Source: Pseudomonadota bacterium
Lineage (GTDB): Bacteria; Pseudomonadota; Alphaproteobacteria; Acetobacterales; Acetobacteraceae
DNA length: 54,601 nt
Reading direction: 5' to 3'
NCBI GenBank assembly: GCA_021816925.1
Contig: JAKAWQ010000019.1
Location: 1-54,601, forward strand
Part shown: one piece after another, positions 42,155-51,008 of the stretch
Layout of the letters: the number at the start of each line of letters is the position of its first letter
How positions within the stretch are numbered: position 1 is the stretch's first letter
Program-made: the position numbers and the translations under genes
The notes under the pieces: model-generated
What the model was told of the DNA's origin: nothing
The model's input: the letters and a program-made list of their open reading frames with translations, nothing else
Databases searched by the model: none

Positions 42155-42209
42155 GGGGCCTCCCGATGCGATAGCACCGGCAGCATCGCATTCGTTCGTT
42201 GATGAGCGC

Positions 42210-42782
42210 TTAGGGCGGCGCGCGCAGAGAGAGCCAGGCGATGACCTCCGCGGCACTCCGGTCGGGCGGAAAGACGGGATAGAAAACATGCGTGATGCGG
42301 CCGTCATCGACCACGAGCGTAACACGCTTGAGGAGGGTCATCCCGGCGGCTTCGAAGGTGGGCAGCCGGAGCGCCAACGTGAGCGCGAGGGATCGGTCGG
42401 AGAGCAGAGGGAACGGCAAGTGAAGGCGCTTTGCCGCCTCCCGCTGGTAGAGGGTGTCCTGCGTCGAGAGGCCGAACAGGTGCGCAACCCCGAGCGCCGC
42501 GATCTCCGCAAAATGATCCCGGAAGGAACAGGACTGGGGCGTGCAGCCGCGCGTGCCCGGGATCATGTCCCAGCCGGGCGGGTTCTCGATGCCGGGCCGT
42601 CCGGTGCGGGGATAGGCATAGACAATGCTGCGGCCGGACAGCGCCGAGAGATCGATAGCACCGCCATCGGTTGACTGGAGGTGGAGCGAGGGCAGCTTCG
42701 TGCCGGGCAGATGGCGCGTGCCGCCGTCGTCCTCCGGGGCCGGGATCGCCGACCAGTCAGGCACCTCGATGCTGCTGGACAT
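42210..42782 (-). CDS. peroxiredoxin (AhpC/Bcp-like redoxin)
   Basis: A 190-residue thioredoxin-fold protein. The peroxidatic motif reads GCTPQSCSFRD (about 78-88), close to the GCTxxxCxFRD of BCP-type peroxiredoxins. It also has YAYPRTGRPGIENPPGWDMIPG. No signal peptide. It would reduce peroxides in the cytoplasm. It follows arsM by 77 nt on the same strand, which could fit a stress-response unit. Confidence 0.85.
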   Translation of the reverse strand: MSSSIEVPDWSAIPAPEDDGGTRHLPGTKLPSLHLQSTDGGAIDLSALSGRSIVYAYPRTGRPGIENPPGWDMIPGTRGCTPQSCSFRDHFAEIAALGVAHLFGLSTQDTLYQREAAKRLHLPFPLLSDRSLALTLALRLPTFEAAGMTLLKRVTLVVDDGRITHVFYPVFPPDRSAAEVIAWLSLRAPP

Positions 42783-42859
42783 TTTTCCCCTGGATTCGCG
42801 GCCGCGAGCTTGGCAGGGCCGCACTGAGGCCGGGGATGCCCCTGGGTGGTCCTGGAGGA

Positions 42860-43633
42860 TCAGGTCCGGGGTTTTTCGGCCGTCATTGAAGCGGAGGCGA
42901 CATAGTCCTCGATCGACCGTCCCGGCGCCCAGGAGGCGACGAGGTCGCGGCTCTCGGCCTTCGGCACGATGCGGATCGAAGCGAAGCCGGCCGCACGCAG
43001 CATCGCCTCGAGGCGCGGCACGGAGGCAGCGCCGGCAACGCAGCCGGAGACCAGCGCGCGGTCCGCGGCGAGTTCAGGCGGCAGCGGCGCGATGTTGACG
43101 ACGTCCGAGACCGCCAGCCGTCCGCCCGGCTTCAACACGCGGAAGGCCTCCCGGAACACCTGCTCCTTCTCCGGGACAAGGTTGATGACGCAGTTCGAGA
43201 TCACGACATCGGCGATGCCGTCGGCAACCGGAAGAAAGGAAATCTCGCCAAGGCGGAATTCCACGTTTTCAAGGCCAAGGCGCGCGGCGTTGGCCCGCGC
43301 CCGGGCGAGCATCTCGTGCGTCATGTCAACGCCGATGACGCGGCCCGAAGGACCGACTGCACGGGCGGAGAGGAAGCAATCGAAGCCGGCGCCGCTGCCG
43401 AGATCGACCACCACTTCGCCCACGCGAAGCAAGGCGATCGCCTGCGGGTTGCCGCAGCCGAGGCCAAGATTGGCCCCTTCGCCCGCCGCCTGAAGATCGG
43501 CCTCGGAATAACCCATCTTGCGCGATTGTTCGGCCACATCCCCGCCGCACGGCGCGTCCCCGCCGCAGCAGCCGCCCGAGGCGATGCTGCCATAGCGGTT
43601 GCGGACCATTTCTTTGATTTCTGGATCGTCCAT
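42860..43633 (-). CDS. arsM: arsenite S-adenosylmethionine methyltransferase ArsM
   Basis: A 257-residue class I SAM methyltransferase. The Cys-rich start (SGGCCGGDAPCGG), GLGCGNP, SAM motif VVDLGSGAGFDCF and SGCVAGA supply the conserved arsenic-binding cysteines of ArsM. It methylates As(III) to volatile or less toxic forms. ATG 43633 is 16 nt after the arsR stop, so it is induced with that repressor by arsenite. No arsenate reductase or pump gene is nearby. Confidence 0.92.
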   Translation of the reverse strand: MDDPEIKEMVRNRYGSIASGGCCGGDAPCGGDVAEQSRKMGYSEADLQAAGEGANLGLGCGNPQAIALLRVGEVVVDLGSGAGFDCFLSARAVGPSGRVIGVDMTHEMLARARANAARLGLENVEFRLGEISFLPVADGIADVVISNCVINLVPEKEQVFREAFRVLKPGGRLAVSDVVNIAPLPPELAADRALVSGCVAGAASVPRLEAMLRAAGFASIRIVPKAESRDLVASWAPGRSIEDYVASASMTAEKPRT

Positions 43634-43649
43634 CTTTCTCTCTCTCGGT

Positions 43650-44000
43650 TCAGGCTTCGTCTTCGGCGAAAACCGGATAGGCTCCCTCGGCCGGCTCTCC
43701 CGCCAATTCCTCGAGCCAGGCGGCAAGCGTGTGAAAGCGCGTGCGATTCAGGCGGTAGAACACGTATTTCCCGGCTTTTCTGGCTTCGACGAGACCGGCA
43801 TTCGAGAGCCTCTTCATGTGATGGCTGATGGTCGGCTGGGTCAGGCCGAGCAGCCGTTCGAGATCGCATGCGCAAACGCGGTCTGCGATCGAGCAGCAGG
43901 CGGCATCGGGGCGCGCGAGCATCTCGACGATGCGCAGCCGGACAGGATCGGCCAGAGCTTTCAGAAGGACCGACGGCAGGAGGGACCCCGGTTTGTTCAT
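43650..44000 (-). CDS. arsR: ArsR-family arsenic-responsive repressor
   Basis: A 116-residue winged-helix repressor. Cysteines cluster before the recognition helix (ACCSIADRVCACDL), with a CxC pair of the ArsR arsenite site, then LLGLTQPTISHHMKRLSNAGLV. ATG 44000 is preferred because the predicted -10 is just upstream; ATG 44012 would lie in the promoter. It controls arsM and itself through the palindrome at 44009-44032. Confidence 0.9.
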   Translation of the reverse strand: MNKPGSLLPSVLLKALADPVRLRIVEMLARPDAACCSIADRVCACDLERLLGLTQPTISHHMKRLSNAGLVEARKAGKYVFYRLNRTRFHTLAAWLEELAGEPAEGAYPVFAEDEA

Positions 44001-44006
44001 AGCGGG

Positions 44007-44035
44007 TAACATATCGATGCATTTAGATATGTCAA
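44007..44035 (-). promoter_or_regulatory. arsR promoter and overlapping operator
   Basis: On the minus strand TTGACA (44030-44035, perfect -35) is followed by ATGTTA/TATGTT at 16-17 nt. The perfect inverted repeat ACATATC (44009-44015) and GATATGT (44026-44032) spans from -35 to -10, so bound ArsR would block RNA polymerase. The AT-rich island contrasts with the surrounding DNA. Confidence 0.7.
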
Positions 44036-44120
44036 GGGAACAGTAGCGCACCGGCCGTTTGATCCCGATCAATGGCAGGTGCGTCGCGGGGTGCAAGGCT
44101 TGCCGCAAGGAGAACCGGCC

Positions 44121-44540
44121 ATGGTCAACCGCTCGATGGAGGAAATCCTCCGCAACCAGAAGCCGCTCACGCTGCCTCTCGATGCCACCGTGCGCGAGGC
44201 CTGCCGGCGGATGTACCGCCGCCGTGTGGGCGCGGTTCTTGTGACGGATGCGCACGGGCGCCTCGTCGGCATCTTCACCGGCCGCGATGCGGTACGCTGC
44301 CTGGCGCGGCCGGAGGATACGGCGGATCTGCCGCTCCGGCGGGTGATGACGCGCCACCCCGAAACCCTACCACCTGGCTCGACGGCAATCGAGGCGCTTC
44401 GGCTCATGCGCGACGGCGGATTCCGCCACGTCCCGGTGGTGGCGGACGGGCACCTCAAGGGCGTGATCTCGCGCGGGGATTTTCGCGGCCTGGAGCTCGA
44501 CCGCCTGGACGAAGAGACGGGGATCTGGGAGCGGATCTGA
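44121..44540 (+). CDS. CBS-domain pair protein
   Basis: A 139-residue protein made of two CBS motifs (about 8-65 and 72-125; VGAVLVTDAHGRLVGIFTGRDAVR and HVPVVADGHLKGVISRGDF). Such proteins bind AMP, ATP or SAM and regulate a partner. AAGGAG precedes ATG 44121. It is divergent from arsR and ends convergently with the enoyl-CoA hydratase gene. Partner unknown. Confidence 0.9.
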   Translation: MVNRSMEEILRNQKPLTLPLDATVREACRRMYRRRVGAVLVTDAHGRLVGIFTGRDAVRCLARPEDTADLPLRRVMTRHPETLPPGSTAIEALRLMRDGGFRHVPVVADGHLKGVISRGDFRGLELDRLDEETGIWERI

Positions 44541-44550
44541 GGCTGAGCGC

Positions 44551-45303
44551 TCAGGTCGCGCCGAACGCCGCAATCCGCCGTGCGGTTTCGGGGTCGAGAA
44601 ACGCCCGCACCGTGGCCTCGGCCTCCGCCGCCATTGCCTCCTGCAATCCGGGCTGAGCGAGGACGCGGCGGAGCGCCCGCACAGGTTCGGGCGGGAGTGC
44701 CGCGATGCGCCGGGCGAGCGTCAGCGCCTCCTCGATCATCGTGGCCTCGGGGACGACCTTCCAGACGAGCCCCCATTCCCGCGCTTGTTCCGCGTCGAAG
44801 CGCTCGCCGAGCAGCATCAGCGCACGCGCCCGCTTGAGCCCGACAAGGCGCGGCAGCAGCGCCGTCGCGCCGCCGGTCACGAACATTCCCCATGCCAACT
44901 CGGGAAAGAAGAAGCGGGTTCCTTCGGCGGCGATCGCAAAGTCGGCATTGATCATCCATTCGAGCCCGCCTCCCGCGGCCCAGCCGCGCACCGCGACAAT
45001 GACCGGCGTCCCGCCCAGCATGATCGCGCGTGTCACGTCTTGGATGCGCTCGACGTAGGCGCGCGCGGTCGGCTCGTCGGCGGACTGCGAGGAGAATTCC
45101 TTGAGATCGTCCCCGGCGCAGAAGGCGCGGCCGGCGCCCGTCAACACGATCGCACCGACCGCCGGGTCACGATCCGCCGCGCCGAGCGTTGCGATGAGAT
45201 CTTCGAGCAGTTCGGGAACGATGGCGTTGAGTCGGTGCGGGCGGTTGAGCGTGACAATGCGCACGCCGCCGGCGGCGTCTTCGGAGAGGACGGTTGCGGG
45301 CAT
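44551..45303 (-). CDS. enoyl-CoA hydratase/isomerase family protein
   Basis: A 250-residue crotonase. The oxyanion-hole segments are GRAFCAGDDLKEF (about 58-70) and AAGGGLEWMINADFAIAAEG (about 108-128). The acidic residue at the second site is Glu in FPELAWGMF. The start overlaps the stop of the CoA-ligase-like gene as ATGA, so the two act together on one acyl-CoA. The exact reaction (hydration, isomerisation or C-C cleavage) is not decided. Confidence 0.9.
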   Translation of the reverse strand: MPATVLSEDAAGGVRIVTLNRPHRLNAIVPELLEDLIATLGAADRDPAVGAIVLTGAGRAFCAGDDLKEFSSQSADEPTARAYVERIQDVTRAIMLGGTPVIVAVRGWAAGGGLEWMINADFAIAAEGTRFFFPELAWGMFVTGGATALLPRLVGLKRARALMLLGERFDAEQAREWGLVWKVVPEATMIEEALTLARRIAALPPEPVRALRRVLAQPGLQEAMAAEAEATVRAFLDPETARRIAAFGAT

Positions 45304-46619
45304 CAGGGTTCCTTCTTGCGCACGAGGCGACGGGTTTTGCCCTCGGTGCGGGGGAGGTTCGCGAAGGGCAGCAGGCGGACGCGAGCGGTGAGGCCGAGAT
45401 CGCGCTTGAAGGCGGCGGCCACGGCTTCGGCGAGAGCGGGAGCTTCGGGAACGCCTTCGGCGAGCTCCACCTCGATGGGGAGAATGTCGTAAGGGCCCGG
45501 GCCTTCGAGCACGATGCGGTACTCGCCCGAAAGAGCGGCGTGACGGTTGACGATTGCGGCAACCTGGGAGGGGAAGGCGTTGATGCCGCGCACGACCACG
45601 AGATCATCGCTTCGCCCGACGACGCGGAAGCGTGGCGCGGTGATGCCGGCGGCTCTCGGGTCGGTGCCGGTAAGGAGAATGATATCACCGGTGCGGAAGC
45701 GCACCAGCGGCTGGCATTCCCGATCGAGGTGCGTCAGCACGAGCTCGCCTTGCGTGCCGCGCCGCCAGGGCAACGGCGCGCCGCTTTGCGGTTCGATCAG
45801 TTCGGGCTGGAGGGCGTCAAGCGCCAGGAAGTGGAGGTCGTGGTTTTCGCCGGTTTCGGCAGCAAAATTGGAGAGCACGTCGGAAACGCCGTAATTGGCG
45901 TTGCGCGCCGCCATCCCCCACGTCTCCTCGATGCGGCGGCGGAAGTTCGGATCATCCAGGCCGGCCTCGCCGCCGAAAAGCCCGAGCCGGAGGCGGAGAT
46001 CGCGCGGCCGGAGCGTGGGAAATTCGGCGGCGAGCACGCGCTCGAGCACTGCCGGATAGGAGGGCGTGCAGGAAATCGCGGTGATGCCGAGTGCCTGGAT
46101 CGTTTCGATCAGGAGCCGGGTCTCGCCGATGCCGAAGGGAACGACGGTGGCCCCGGTTGCCTCGAGTGTGGTGTGGTCGGTGAAGCCGCCCATCCAGAGC
46201 CGGTAGTTGAGGCAATGGATAACGCGCTGGCCTGGGCCGAGGCCGGCAAGGGCGTGGGCGCGGCCGCCGATGCGCGCGGTTTCGGCGGCGTCGTGGGCGG
46301 AAAGTGCCAGGTTGATCGCAATGCCCGTCGTTCCCGAGGTTCGGTGGATACGCGCGATCTTTTCCGCCGGAGCAGCAAGATAATCGCCGAAAGGCGGATG
46401 CGCGCGCTGGCTTTCGCGCAGCATCTCCTTGTCGATCAGCGGCAGTGCCGGCAGGTCTTCAAGGCGCTTCGGCGGTTCGCGCCCGGCCCACACCCGCCGG
46501 TGCAGCGCGGAGGCAGTGGCGACGTACTCGCGCTGGCGCTTCCAGCACGCCTGGCGGTGCGTCGCGAGCAGGCAGAGGTCGGCGAATTCGGCGCGTTCGA
46601 TCAGCACGGCGGGCAGCAT
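45303..46619 (-). CDS. phenylacetate-CoA-ligase-like adenylating enzyme
   Basis: A 438-residue acyl-adenylate-forming enzyme of the PaaK type. ATP-binding loop is HRTSGTTGIAINLALS (about 92), then NYGVSDVLSN, VRFRTGDII and RVVGRSDDLVVVRGINAFPSQVAAIV in the C-terminal domain. The lysine-bearing C-terminal loop is present (TEGKTRRLVRKKEP). It would activate an aromatic or other carboxylic acid to a CoA thioester for the coupled crotonase. No ring-oxygenase genes are close, so phenylacetate itself is only a family-level guess. Confidence 0.88.
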   Translation of the reverse strand: MLPAVLIERAEFADLCLLATHRQACWKRQREYVATASALHRRVWAGREPPKRLEDLPALPLIDKEMLRESQRAHPPFGDYLAAPAEKIARIHRTSGTTGIAINLALSAHDAAETARIGGRAHALAGLGPGQRVIHCLNYRLWMGGFTDHTTLEATGATVVPFGIGETRLLIETIQALGITAISCTPSYPAVLERVLAAEFPTLRPRDLRLRLGLFGGEAGLDDPNFRRRIEETWGMAARNANYGVSDVLSNFAAETGENHDLHFLALDALQPELIEPQSGAPLPWRRGTQGELVLTHLDRECQPLVRFRTGDIILLTGTDPRAAGITAPRFRVVGRSDDLVVVRGINAFPSQVAAIVNRHAALSGEYRIVLEGPGPYDILPIEVELAEGVPEAPALAEAVAAAFKRDLGLTARVRLLPFANLPRTEGKTRRLVRKKEP

Positions 46620-46701
46620 CCGCGAACGGGACGCGCATCATGCCGCGCGGACCGGCGATGGAACAGCCGTGGTCAGAGCAGAGGCAAGGCGCCAACCTCT
46701 C

Positions 46702-47253
46702 TCAGGGCTGGATCGAGATCGGCTCGTTGTATTTCGAGTACTCGATCGTGATTGTGACGTCCTTGTTGTGAACGACGCTTTGAACGGGCAGCGAGTTCGC
46801 GCCGACATATATCGTCGCCGGCACGCCCTCAGTCGTGTAGGAATAAACGTGCACGCTTTGGCCGCGCAGGGACTGCATTCCGAGATCACGAGCCGATTGC
46901 CTGATGTCTTGGTTCACCGAGAAGCCGGCACCTTGGAGATTTTGGCGGATCATGCCGCCCCCCAACGGCAGTTTGGTCGTATGGCCGTTGGCGAGCATAT
47001 AGACGTCGCTTCCGATGACGAGTTCGGTGATATTCGGAGCGGGCTGAATGCGCCAGCGATCCGGCGCCGAGTACTCCACCGTTACGGCTCTCCCATTGGA
47101 GAAGTGCTCGTCGGCCTGCCATGACCTGGCGTCCTTGAACGCCGCCTGAACCTTCAACAGGTCGTGGTACGCGTCTCCGAACGCGGCGCCGGGCAAGAGG
47201 GTAACCAAACCCGCCGCGACGAGCATCGAGCGAATGAGGACGCTGCGAAACAT
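46702..47253 (-). CDS. exported LolA-like (lipoprotein-sorting-related) protein
   Basis: A 183-residue protein starting at ATG 47253 with a signal peptide (hydrophobic 7-23, cleavage near AFG/DAYH). The rest is predominantly beta-strand, with the pattern of LolA/LppX-type lipid-binding proteins (VTVEYSAPDRWRIQPAP, VYMLANGHTTKLPLGG, ITIEYSKYNEPISIQP). A periplasmic carrier or binding role is likely, although it need not sort lipoproteins. It has no lipobox cysteine. Confidence 0.75.
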   Translation of the reverse strand: MFRSVLIRSMLVAAGLVTLLPGAAFGDAYHDLLKVQAAFKDARSWQADEHFSNGRAVTVEYSAPDRWRIQPAPNITELVIGSDVYMLANGHTTKLPLGGGMIRQNLQGAGFSVNQDIRQSARDLGMQSLRGQSVHVYSYTTEGVPATIYVGANSLPVQSVVHNKDVTITIEYSKYNEPISIQP

Positions 47254-47392
47254 CCGTTCTTCTCCCGCGCGCGTGGAAAAAAGCTTCCCGTTCAACTCGC
47301 CATCTTCCTGCCAGGAACGGCGCCGGTCGTAAAGCGCTTCGTTTCGCGAGTGCGAACGCGACGCGCCCGGCTGTTCCGGGAAACCGCGGCCT

Positions 47393-48658
47393 TCAGAGGA
47401 CGATCATGCCGAGGCTCGCGAGCGCCATGAGAGCCGCCGCGCCCCAGCCGAAGATGCGAAGCCAGGCCGGAAGCACGAGCGCCCCCATGACCGAGGAAAG
47501 GCTCCCCAGCACCAGCATGGCGATGATCATCGGCACGGCGACGACGCCGTTGATCACCGCCGACCAAAAGAGCGCTTGCATCGGGTTGAGAGGCGAGAAG
47601 ATGATGAGCGTGCCCAGCAGCGTCGCGGCCGCGATCGCGGCATAGAACGCCCGCGCCTCGAGCGCGCGCCGGCCGAGCCCGACCATCCAGCCCGACGCCT
47701 CGCCGAGCGCATAGGCGGCCGAACCCGCGAGCACCGGCACGGCCAAGAGGCCCGTGCCGAAGATGCCGAGCGCGAAGACGAGCCCCGCGAAGCGCCCGGC
47801 GATCGGCACGAGCGCGGAGGCGGCATCCGCGGCGGTTGCGATTTCCGTCACGCCGTGCGCATGGAGAGTCGCCGCGGTGCCGATGATGATTGCAAGCGAA
47901 ACGATGTTGGAATAGCTCATGCCCGCCCAGGTGTCGAAGCCGATGCGGGCGATCTCGGGCGCGGCCTCGAGGGAAAGCTCGCGCAAGGGCCGGGGATCGG
48001 GCGCGGCGGCGAGATCCTCGGCTTCCTCGGCGGCCTGCCAGAAGAAGAGATAGGGGCTGATGGTGGTGCCGAGCACCGCAACCAGGGTCGTCAGCGCCGG
48101 ACGCGTGAGCGCGACGCGCGGAACGAGCGTGCCGCGCAGAACCTCGCCGAGCGGCAGGCGGATAACGAAGAGAAGCGCGAGATAAGCCAGCAGCGCGAGC
48201 GTCAGCCACTTCAGCAGCGTGACGTAACGGCGATAGCTGATCCAGATCTCCGAACCCGCGCAGAAGAGCGCGGCGCCGAGCGCCCAGAAAGCGGCCGGGC
48301 CGCCGAGCACGAGCTTTGCCGCGTCGGCCATGGCGCCGACGTCGGCGCCGAGATTGATAACGTTGGCCAGCACGAGCAATGCCACGAGAACGAGGAGGAG
48401 CGGCCGCGGCGCATGTGCACGGAGCGCGGCACCGAGCCCCTTTCCGGTAACACGGCCGATCCGCGCGGCGATCTCCTGCACCGCCACCATGAAGGGAAGC
48501 GTGAGCACCACCGACCAGCCGAGCGCATAACCGAAGGCCGCACCGGCCTGCGCGTAAGTGGCGATGCCGCTCGGATCGTCGTCCGCGGCGCCGGTGACGA
48601 GGCCGGGGCCGAGCCGCGAGAGAAGCCGGTGGACGAGCCGCCGGCGATGGCGGCTCAT
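47393..48658 (-). CDS. Nramp-family divalent metal transporter, divergent metal site
   Basis: A 421-residue membrane protein with about 11 helices of the LeuT fold. The first-helix motif of Nramp (DPGN) reads DDDPSGI (about 26-32). In the sixth helix, where MPH is usual, it has TISPYLFFW, so the metal-selecting methionine is missing. This pattern fits Nramp-related proteins that do not favour Mn/Fe, such as Mg2+-type relatives. It overlaps the upstream oxidoreductase stop by 4 nt. Confidence 0.85.
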   Translation of the reverse strand: MSRHRRRLVHRLLSRLGPGLVTGAADDDPSGIATYAQAGAAFGYALGWSVVLTLPFMVAVQEIAARIGRVTGKGLGAALRAHAPRPLLLVLVALLVLANVINLGADVGAMADAAKLVLGGPAAFWALGAALFCAGSEIWISYRRYVTLLKWLTLALLAYLALLFVIRLPLGEVLRGTLVPRVALTRPALTTLVAVLGTTISPYLFFWQAAEEAEDLAAAPDPRPLRELSLEAAPEIARIGFDTWAGMSYSNIVSLAIIIGTAATLHAHGVTEIATAADAASALVPIAGRFAGLVFALGIFGTGLLAVPVLAGSAAYALGEASGWMVGLGRRALEARAFYAAIAAATLLGTLIIFSPLNPMQALFWSAVINGVVAVPMIIAMLVLGSLSSVMGALVLPAWLRIFGWGAAALMALASLGMIVL

Positions 48659-49653
48659 AGCGTGAGAACGATCTTGCCGATATGCGTGCCCGCCTCCATG
48701 AGCCGATGCGCGGCCGAAACATCGGCGAGCCGGAAGGTTGCGTGGATCATAGGCGCGATCGTGCCGGAGGAGAGGAGCGGCCAGACCTCGGCCTCGAGCT
48801 CGCCGGCGATCGTACCTTTTTCGGCGGTCGTGCGCGGCCGCATGGTCGAGCCGGTGATGGTCAGTCGTCGCGTCATCACGGGAAGGAAATCGAATTTTTC
48901 CACCTTTGATCCGCCTTGGAAGGCGATCAGGACGAGGCGGCCGTCGCGGGCGAGGATGCGGAGGTTCTTCGCCATGTAGGGCGCGCCTACTATGTCAAGC
49001 ACGACATCGACGCCGCGATCGGCGGTGAGGCGAAGGATCTCGGCCACGAAATCCTGCGTGTGATAGTCGATCGCGGCGGCGGCGCCGAGCCGGAGGCAAG
49101 CCGCGCATTTCTCCGCCGAGCCGGCGGTTGCATACATCGTGGCGCCGCGGGCGCGGCCGAGCTGAATGGCTGTCGTGCCGATGCCGCTCGACCCACCGTG
49201 CACGAGTGCGCTTTCGCCCGCCCGGAGGCGGCCGGCGCGGAAGAGATTGGCCCAGACGGTGAACAAGGCCTCGGGCAGCGCGGCCGCCTTCACGGCGTCG
49301 AATCCGGCCGGCCAGGGCAGGCACTGGGCGGCAGGAACGGCGCAATACTCGGCGTAGGCCCCGCCGTTGCAGAGCGCAGTGACACGATCCCCTTGGCTCC
49401 AGGGCGCGGCCAGCGCGCCTGCCTCCACCACCTCGCCGGCCGCCTCGAGGCCAAGCAGCGGGCTCGCTCCGGGCGGCGGCGGGTAGAGGCCCTTGCGCTG
49501 CTGGATGTCCGGTCGGTTGACCCCGGCGGCGGCCACCCGGATCAGCACCTCGTCGGGCTGCGGCACGGGAAGCGGCAGCTCGGCCGGAGCCAGCACCTCG
49601 GGGCCACCGGGAGCGGTGACGGTGATGGCGGTCATGCGCTCGGGCAAAGCCAT
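48655..49653 (-). CDS. NAD(P)H:quinone oxidoreductase, zinc-free MDR superfamily
   Basis: A 332-residue medium-chain dehydrogenase/reductase. The substrate half is at about 1-125 and NADPH-binding reads GGSSGIGTTAIQLGRARGA (about 150-168). Zinc-ligand cysteines of alcohol dehydrogenases are absent, which puts it with QOR/TP53I3-type quinone or enone reductases. ATG 49653 is the start; ATG 49635 is also possible. It is coupled to the Nramp-like gene. Confidence 0.9.
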   Translation of the reverse strand: MALPERMTAITVTAPGGPEVLAPAELPLPVPQPDEVLIRVAAAGVNRPDIQQRKGLYPPPPGASPLLGLEAAGEVVEAGALAAPWSQGDRVTALCNGGAYAEYCAVPAAQCLPWPAGFDAVKAAALPEALFTVWANLFRAGRLRAGESALVHGGSSGIGTTAIQLGRARGATMYATAGSAEKCAACLRLGAAAAIDYHTQDFVAEILRLTADRGVDVVLDIVGAPYMAKNLRILARDGRLVLIAFQGGSKVEKFDFLPVMTRRLTITGSTMRPRTTAEKGTIAGELEAEVWPLLSSGTIAPMIHATFRLADVSAAHRLMEAGTHIGKIVLTL

Positions 49654-49904
49654 GGCGGAATCAGCAATCCTTGCATCGGGAGTTCGGGGAACAAGAGAAC
49701 GCCAGAGCGGCGCGGTCAAGCAGCGCACTATAACGCGGCGATTGCATCTCCGCTGCATCCTGGCCGCGCCACGGCGAGACCGGGGGTACCCTTGCGCCGC
49801 CAAAGACCCTGCGCGATCGTTTACCGGACACGAAAGGCAGAAGGACGTGCGGGGCGCGAGGAGGAAACTGGGCGCCGGCGTGGGGCGCACAAGGAAGGCA
49901 ACGC

Positions 49905-51008
49905 ATGGCTGAGGTCAGCCTGCGCGGCATCCGCAAATCCTACGGCGCCGTTCCGCTGTTCGACGGCTTCGATCTCGAAGTTCGGGACGGTGAACTCCTC
50001 TGCCTGCTCGGCCCCTCCGGCAGCGGCAAGACGACCCTGATCCGGGTAATCGCGGGCCTCGAGGCGATCGCGGCCGGGCGGATCGTGATCGGCGGGCGGG
50101 ACGTTACCGCTCTCGAACCGCGGCACCGCCGGATCGGCATGACCTTCCAGGGCTACGCGCTCTACCCGCACCTCCCCGTGCGCAGGAATCTAAGCTACCC
50201 GCTCGAGGTGCGCGGCGTCGCGCGCGCTGAGATCGAACGGCGCGTCAACGCCACCGCCGCGCTGCTCGGCATCGAGGGGCTGCTCGATCGGCGCATCCGC
50301 CAGATCAGCGGCGGCGAGCAGCAGCGCGTCGCGATCGGCCGCGCCATCGTCCAGGAGCCTGACCTCTATCTGCTCGACGAGCCGATCAGCAACCTGGACG
50401 CCTCGCTACGCGAGGCGGTACGCGGCGAGCTGCGCCGGCTGCAACGCACCCTCACCGCCACCATGGTGATGGTGACGCACGACCAGATGGATGCGCTGGC
50501 GGTTGCCGACCGCATCGCCGTGCTGCACCGCGGACGACTGCAGCAGATCGGCACGCCGGCGGCGCTTTACGGCCGCCCGGCCACTCTGTTCGTTGCCGGA
50601 TTCATCGGCCGTTTGCGCATGAACTTCCTCGCCGGGCGGCTTGGCGAGGACGGTGTGCTGCGCGGCGAGGGATTCGCCTTGCCGCTGCCGGCAAAGATCG
50701 CCGCATTACCCGGCGCGGCCGAGCAGGAAATCGTGGCCGGCTTCCGCCCCGAGGTCGTCGAAGTGCTTTCCGCCGACGCGCCAGGGGCAATTCCAGTCCG
50801 CGCGGCGGGCGAGCTTTTTCATGGCGAACAGACGATCGCGTTCTTCCGCCTCGGCCCGGACCTCGTGCAGGCGCTGAGCGCTGCGCCGATCGGGTTGCCG
50901 ATGGGAGCCGCCGCCTGGCTCCGGCCGGCGCCGGAAGCGCTCCATGTTTTCGACCGCGAGACCGGACGTCGGCTCGCGGATAACCTCGCAACGGAGGAAA
51001 CCTCATGA
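49905..51008 (+). CDS. carbohydrate ABC transporter ATP-binding protein (MalK/UgpC-like)
   Basis: A 367-residue ATPase of the CUT1 class. Walker A GPSGSGKTT (about 37), signature ISGGEQQR, Walker B YLLDEP, H-loop MVTHDQ. A C-terminal regulatory TOBE-type domain (about 240-360) follows. It starts after a 251-nt intergenic region and ends overlapping the binding-protein gene by 4 nt. Unusually the ATPase is the first gene of the operon. Confidence 0.93.
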   Translation: MAEVSLRGIRKSYGAVPLFDGFDLEVRDGELLCLLGPSGSGKTTLIRVIAGLEAIAAGRIVIGGRDVTALEPRHRRIGMTFQGYALYPHLPVRRNLSYPLEVRGVARAEIERRVNATAALLGIEGLLDRRIRQISGGEQQRVAIGRAIVQEPDLYLLDEPISNLDASLREAVRGELRRLQRTLTATMVMVTHDQMDALAVADRIAVLHRGRLQQIGTPAALYGRPATLFVAGFIGRLRMNFLAGRLGEDGVLRGEGFALPLPAKIAALPGAAEQEIVAGFRPEVVEVLSADAPGAIPVRAAGELFHGEQTIAFFRLGPDLVQALSAAPIGLPMGAAAWLRPAPEALHVFDRETGRRLADNLATEETS

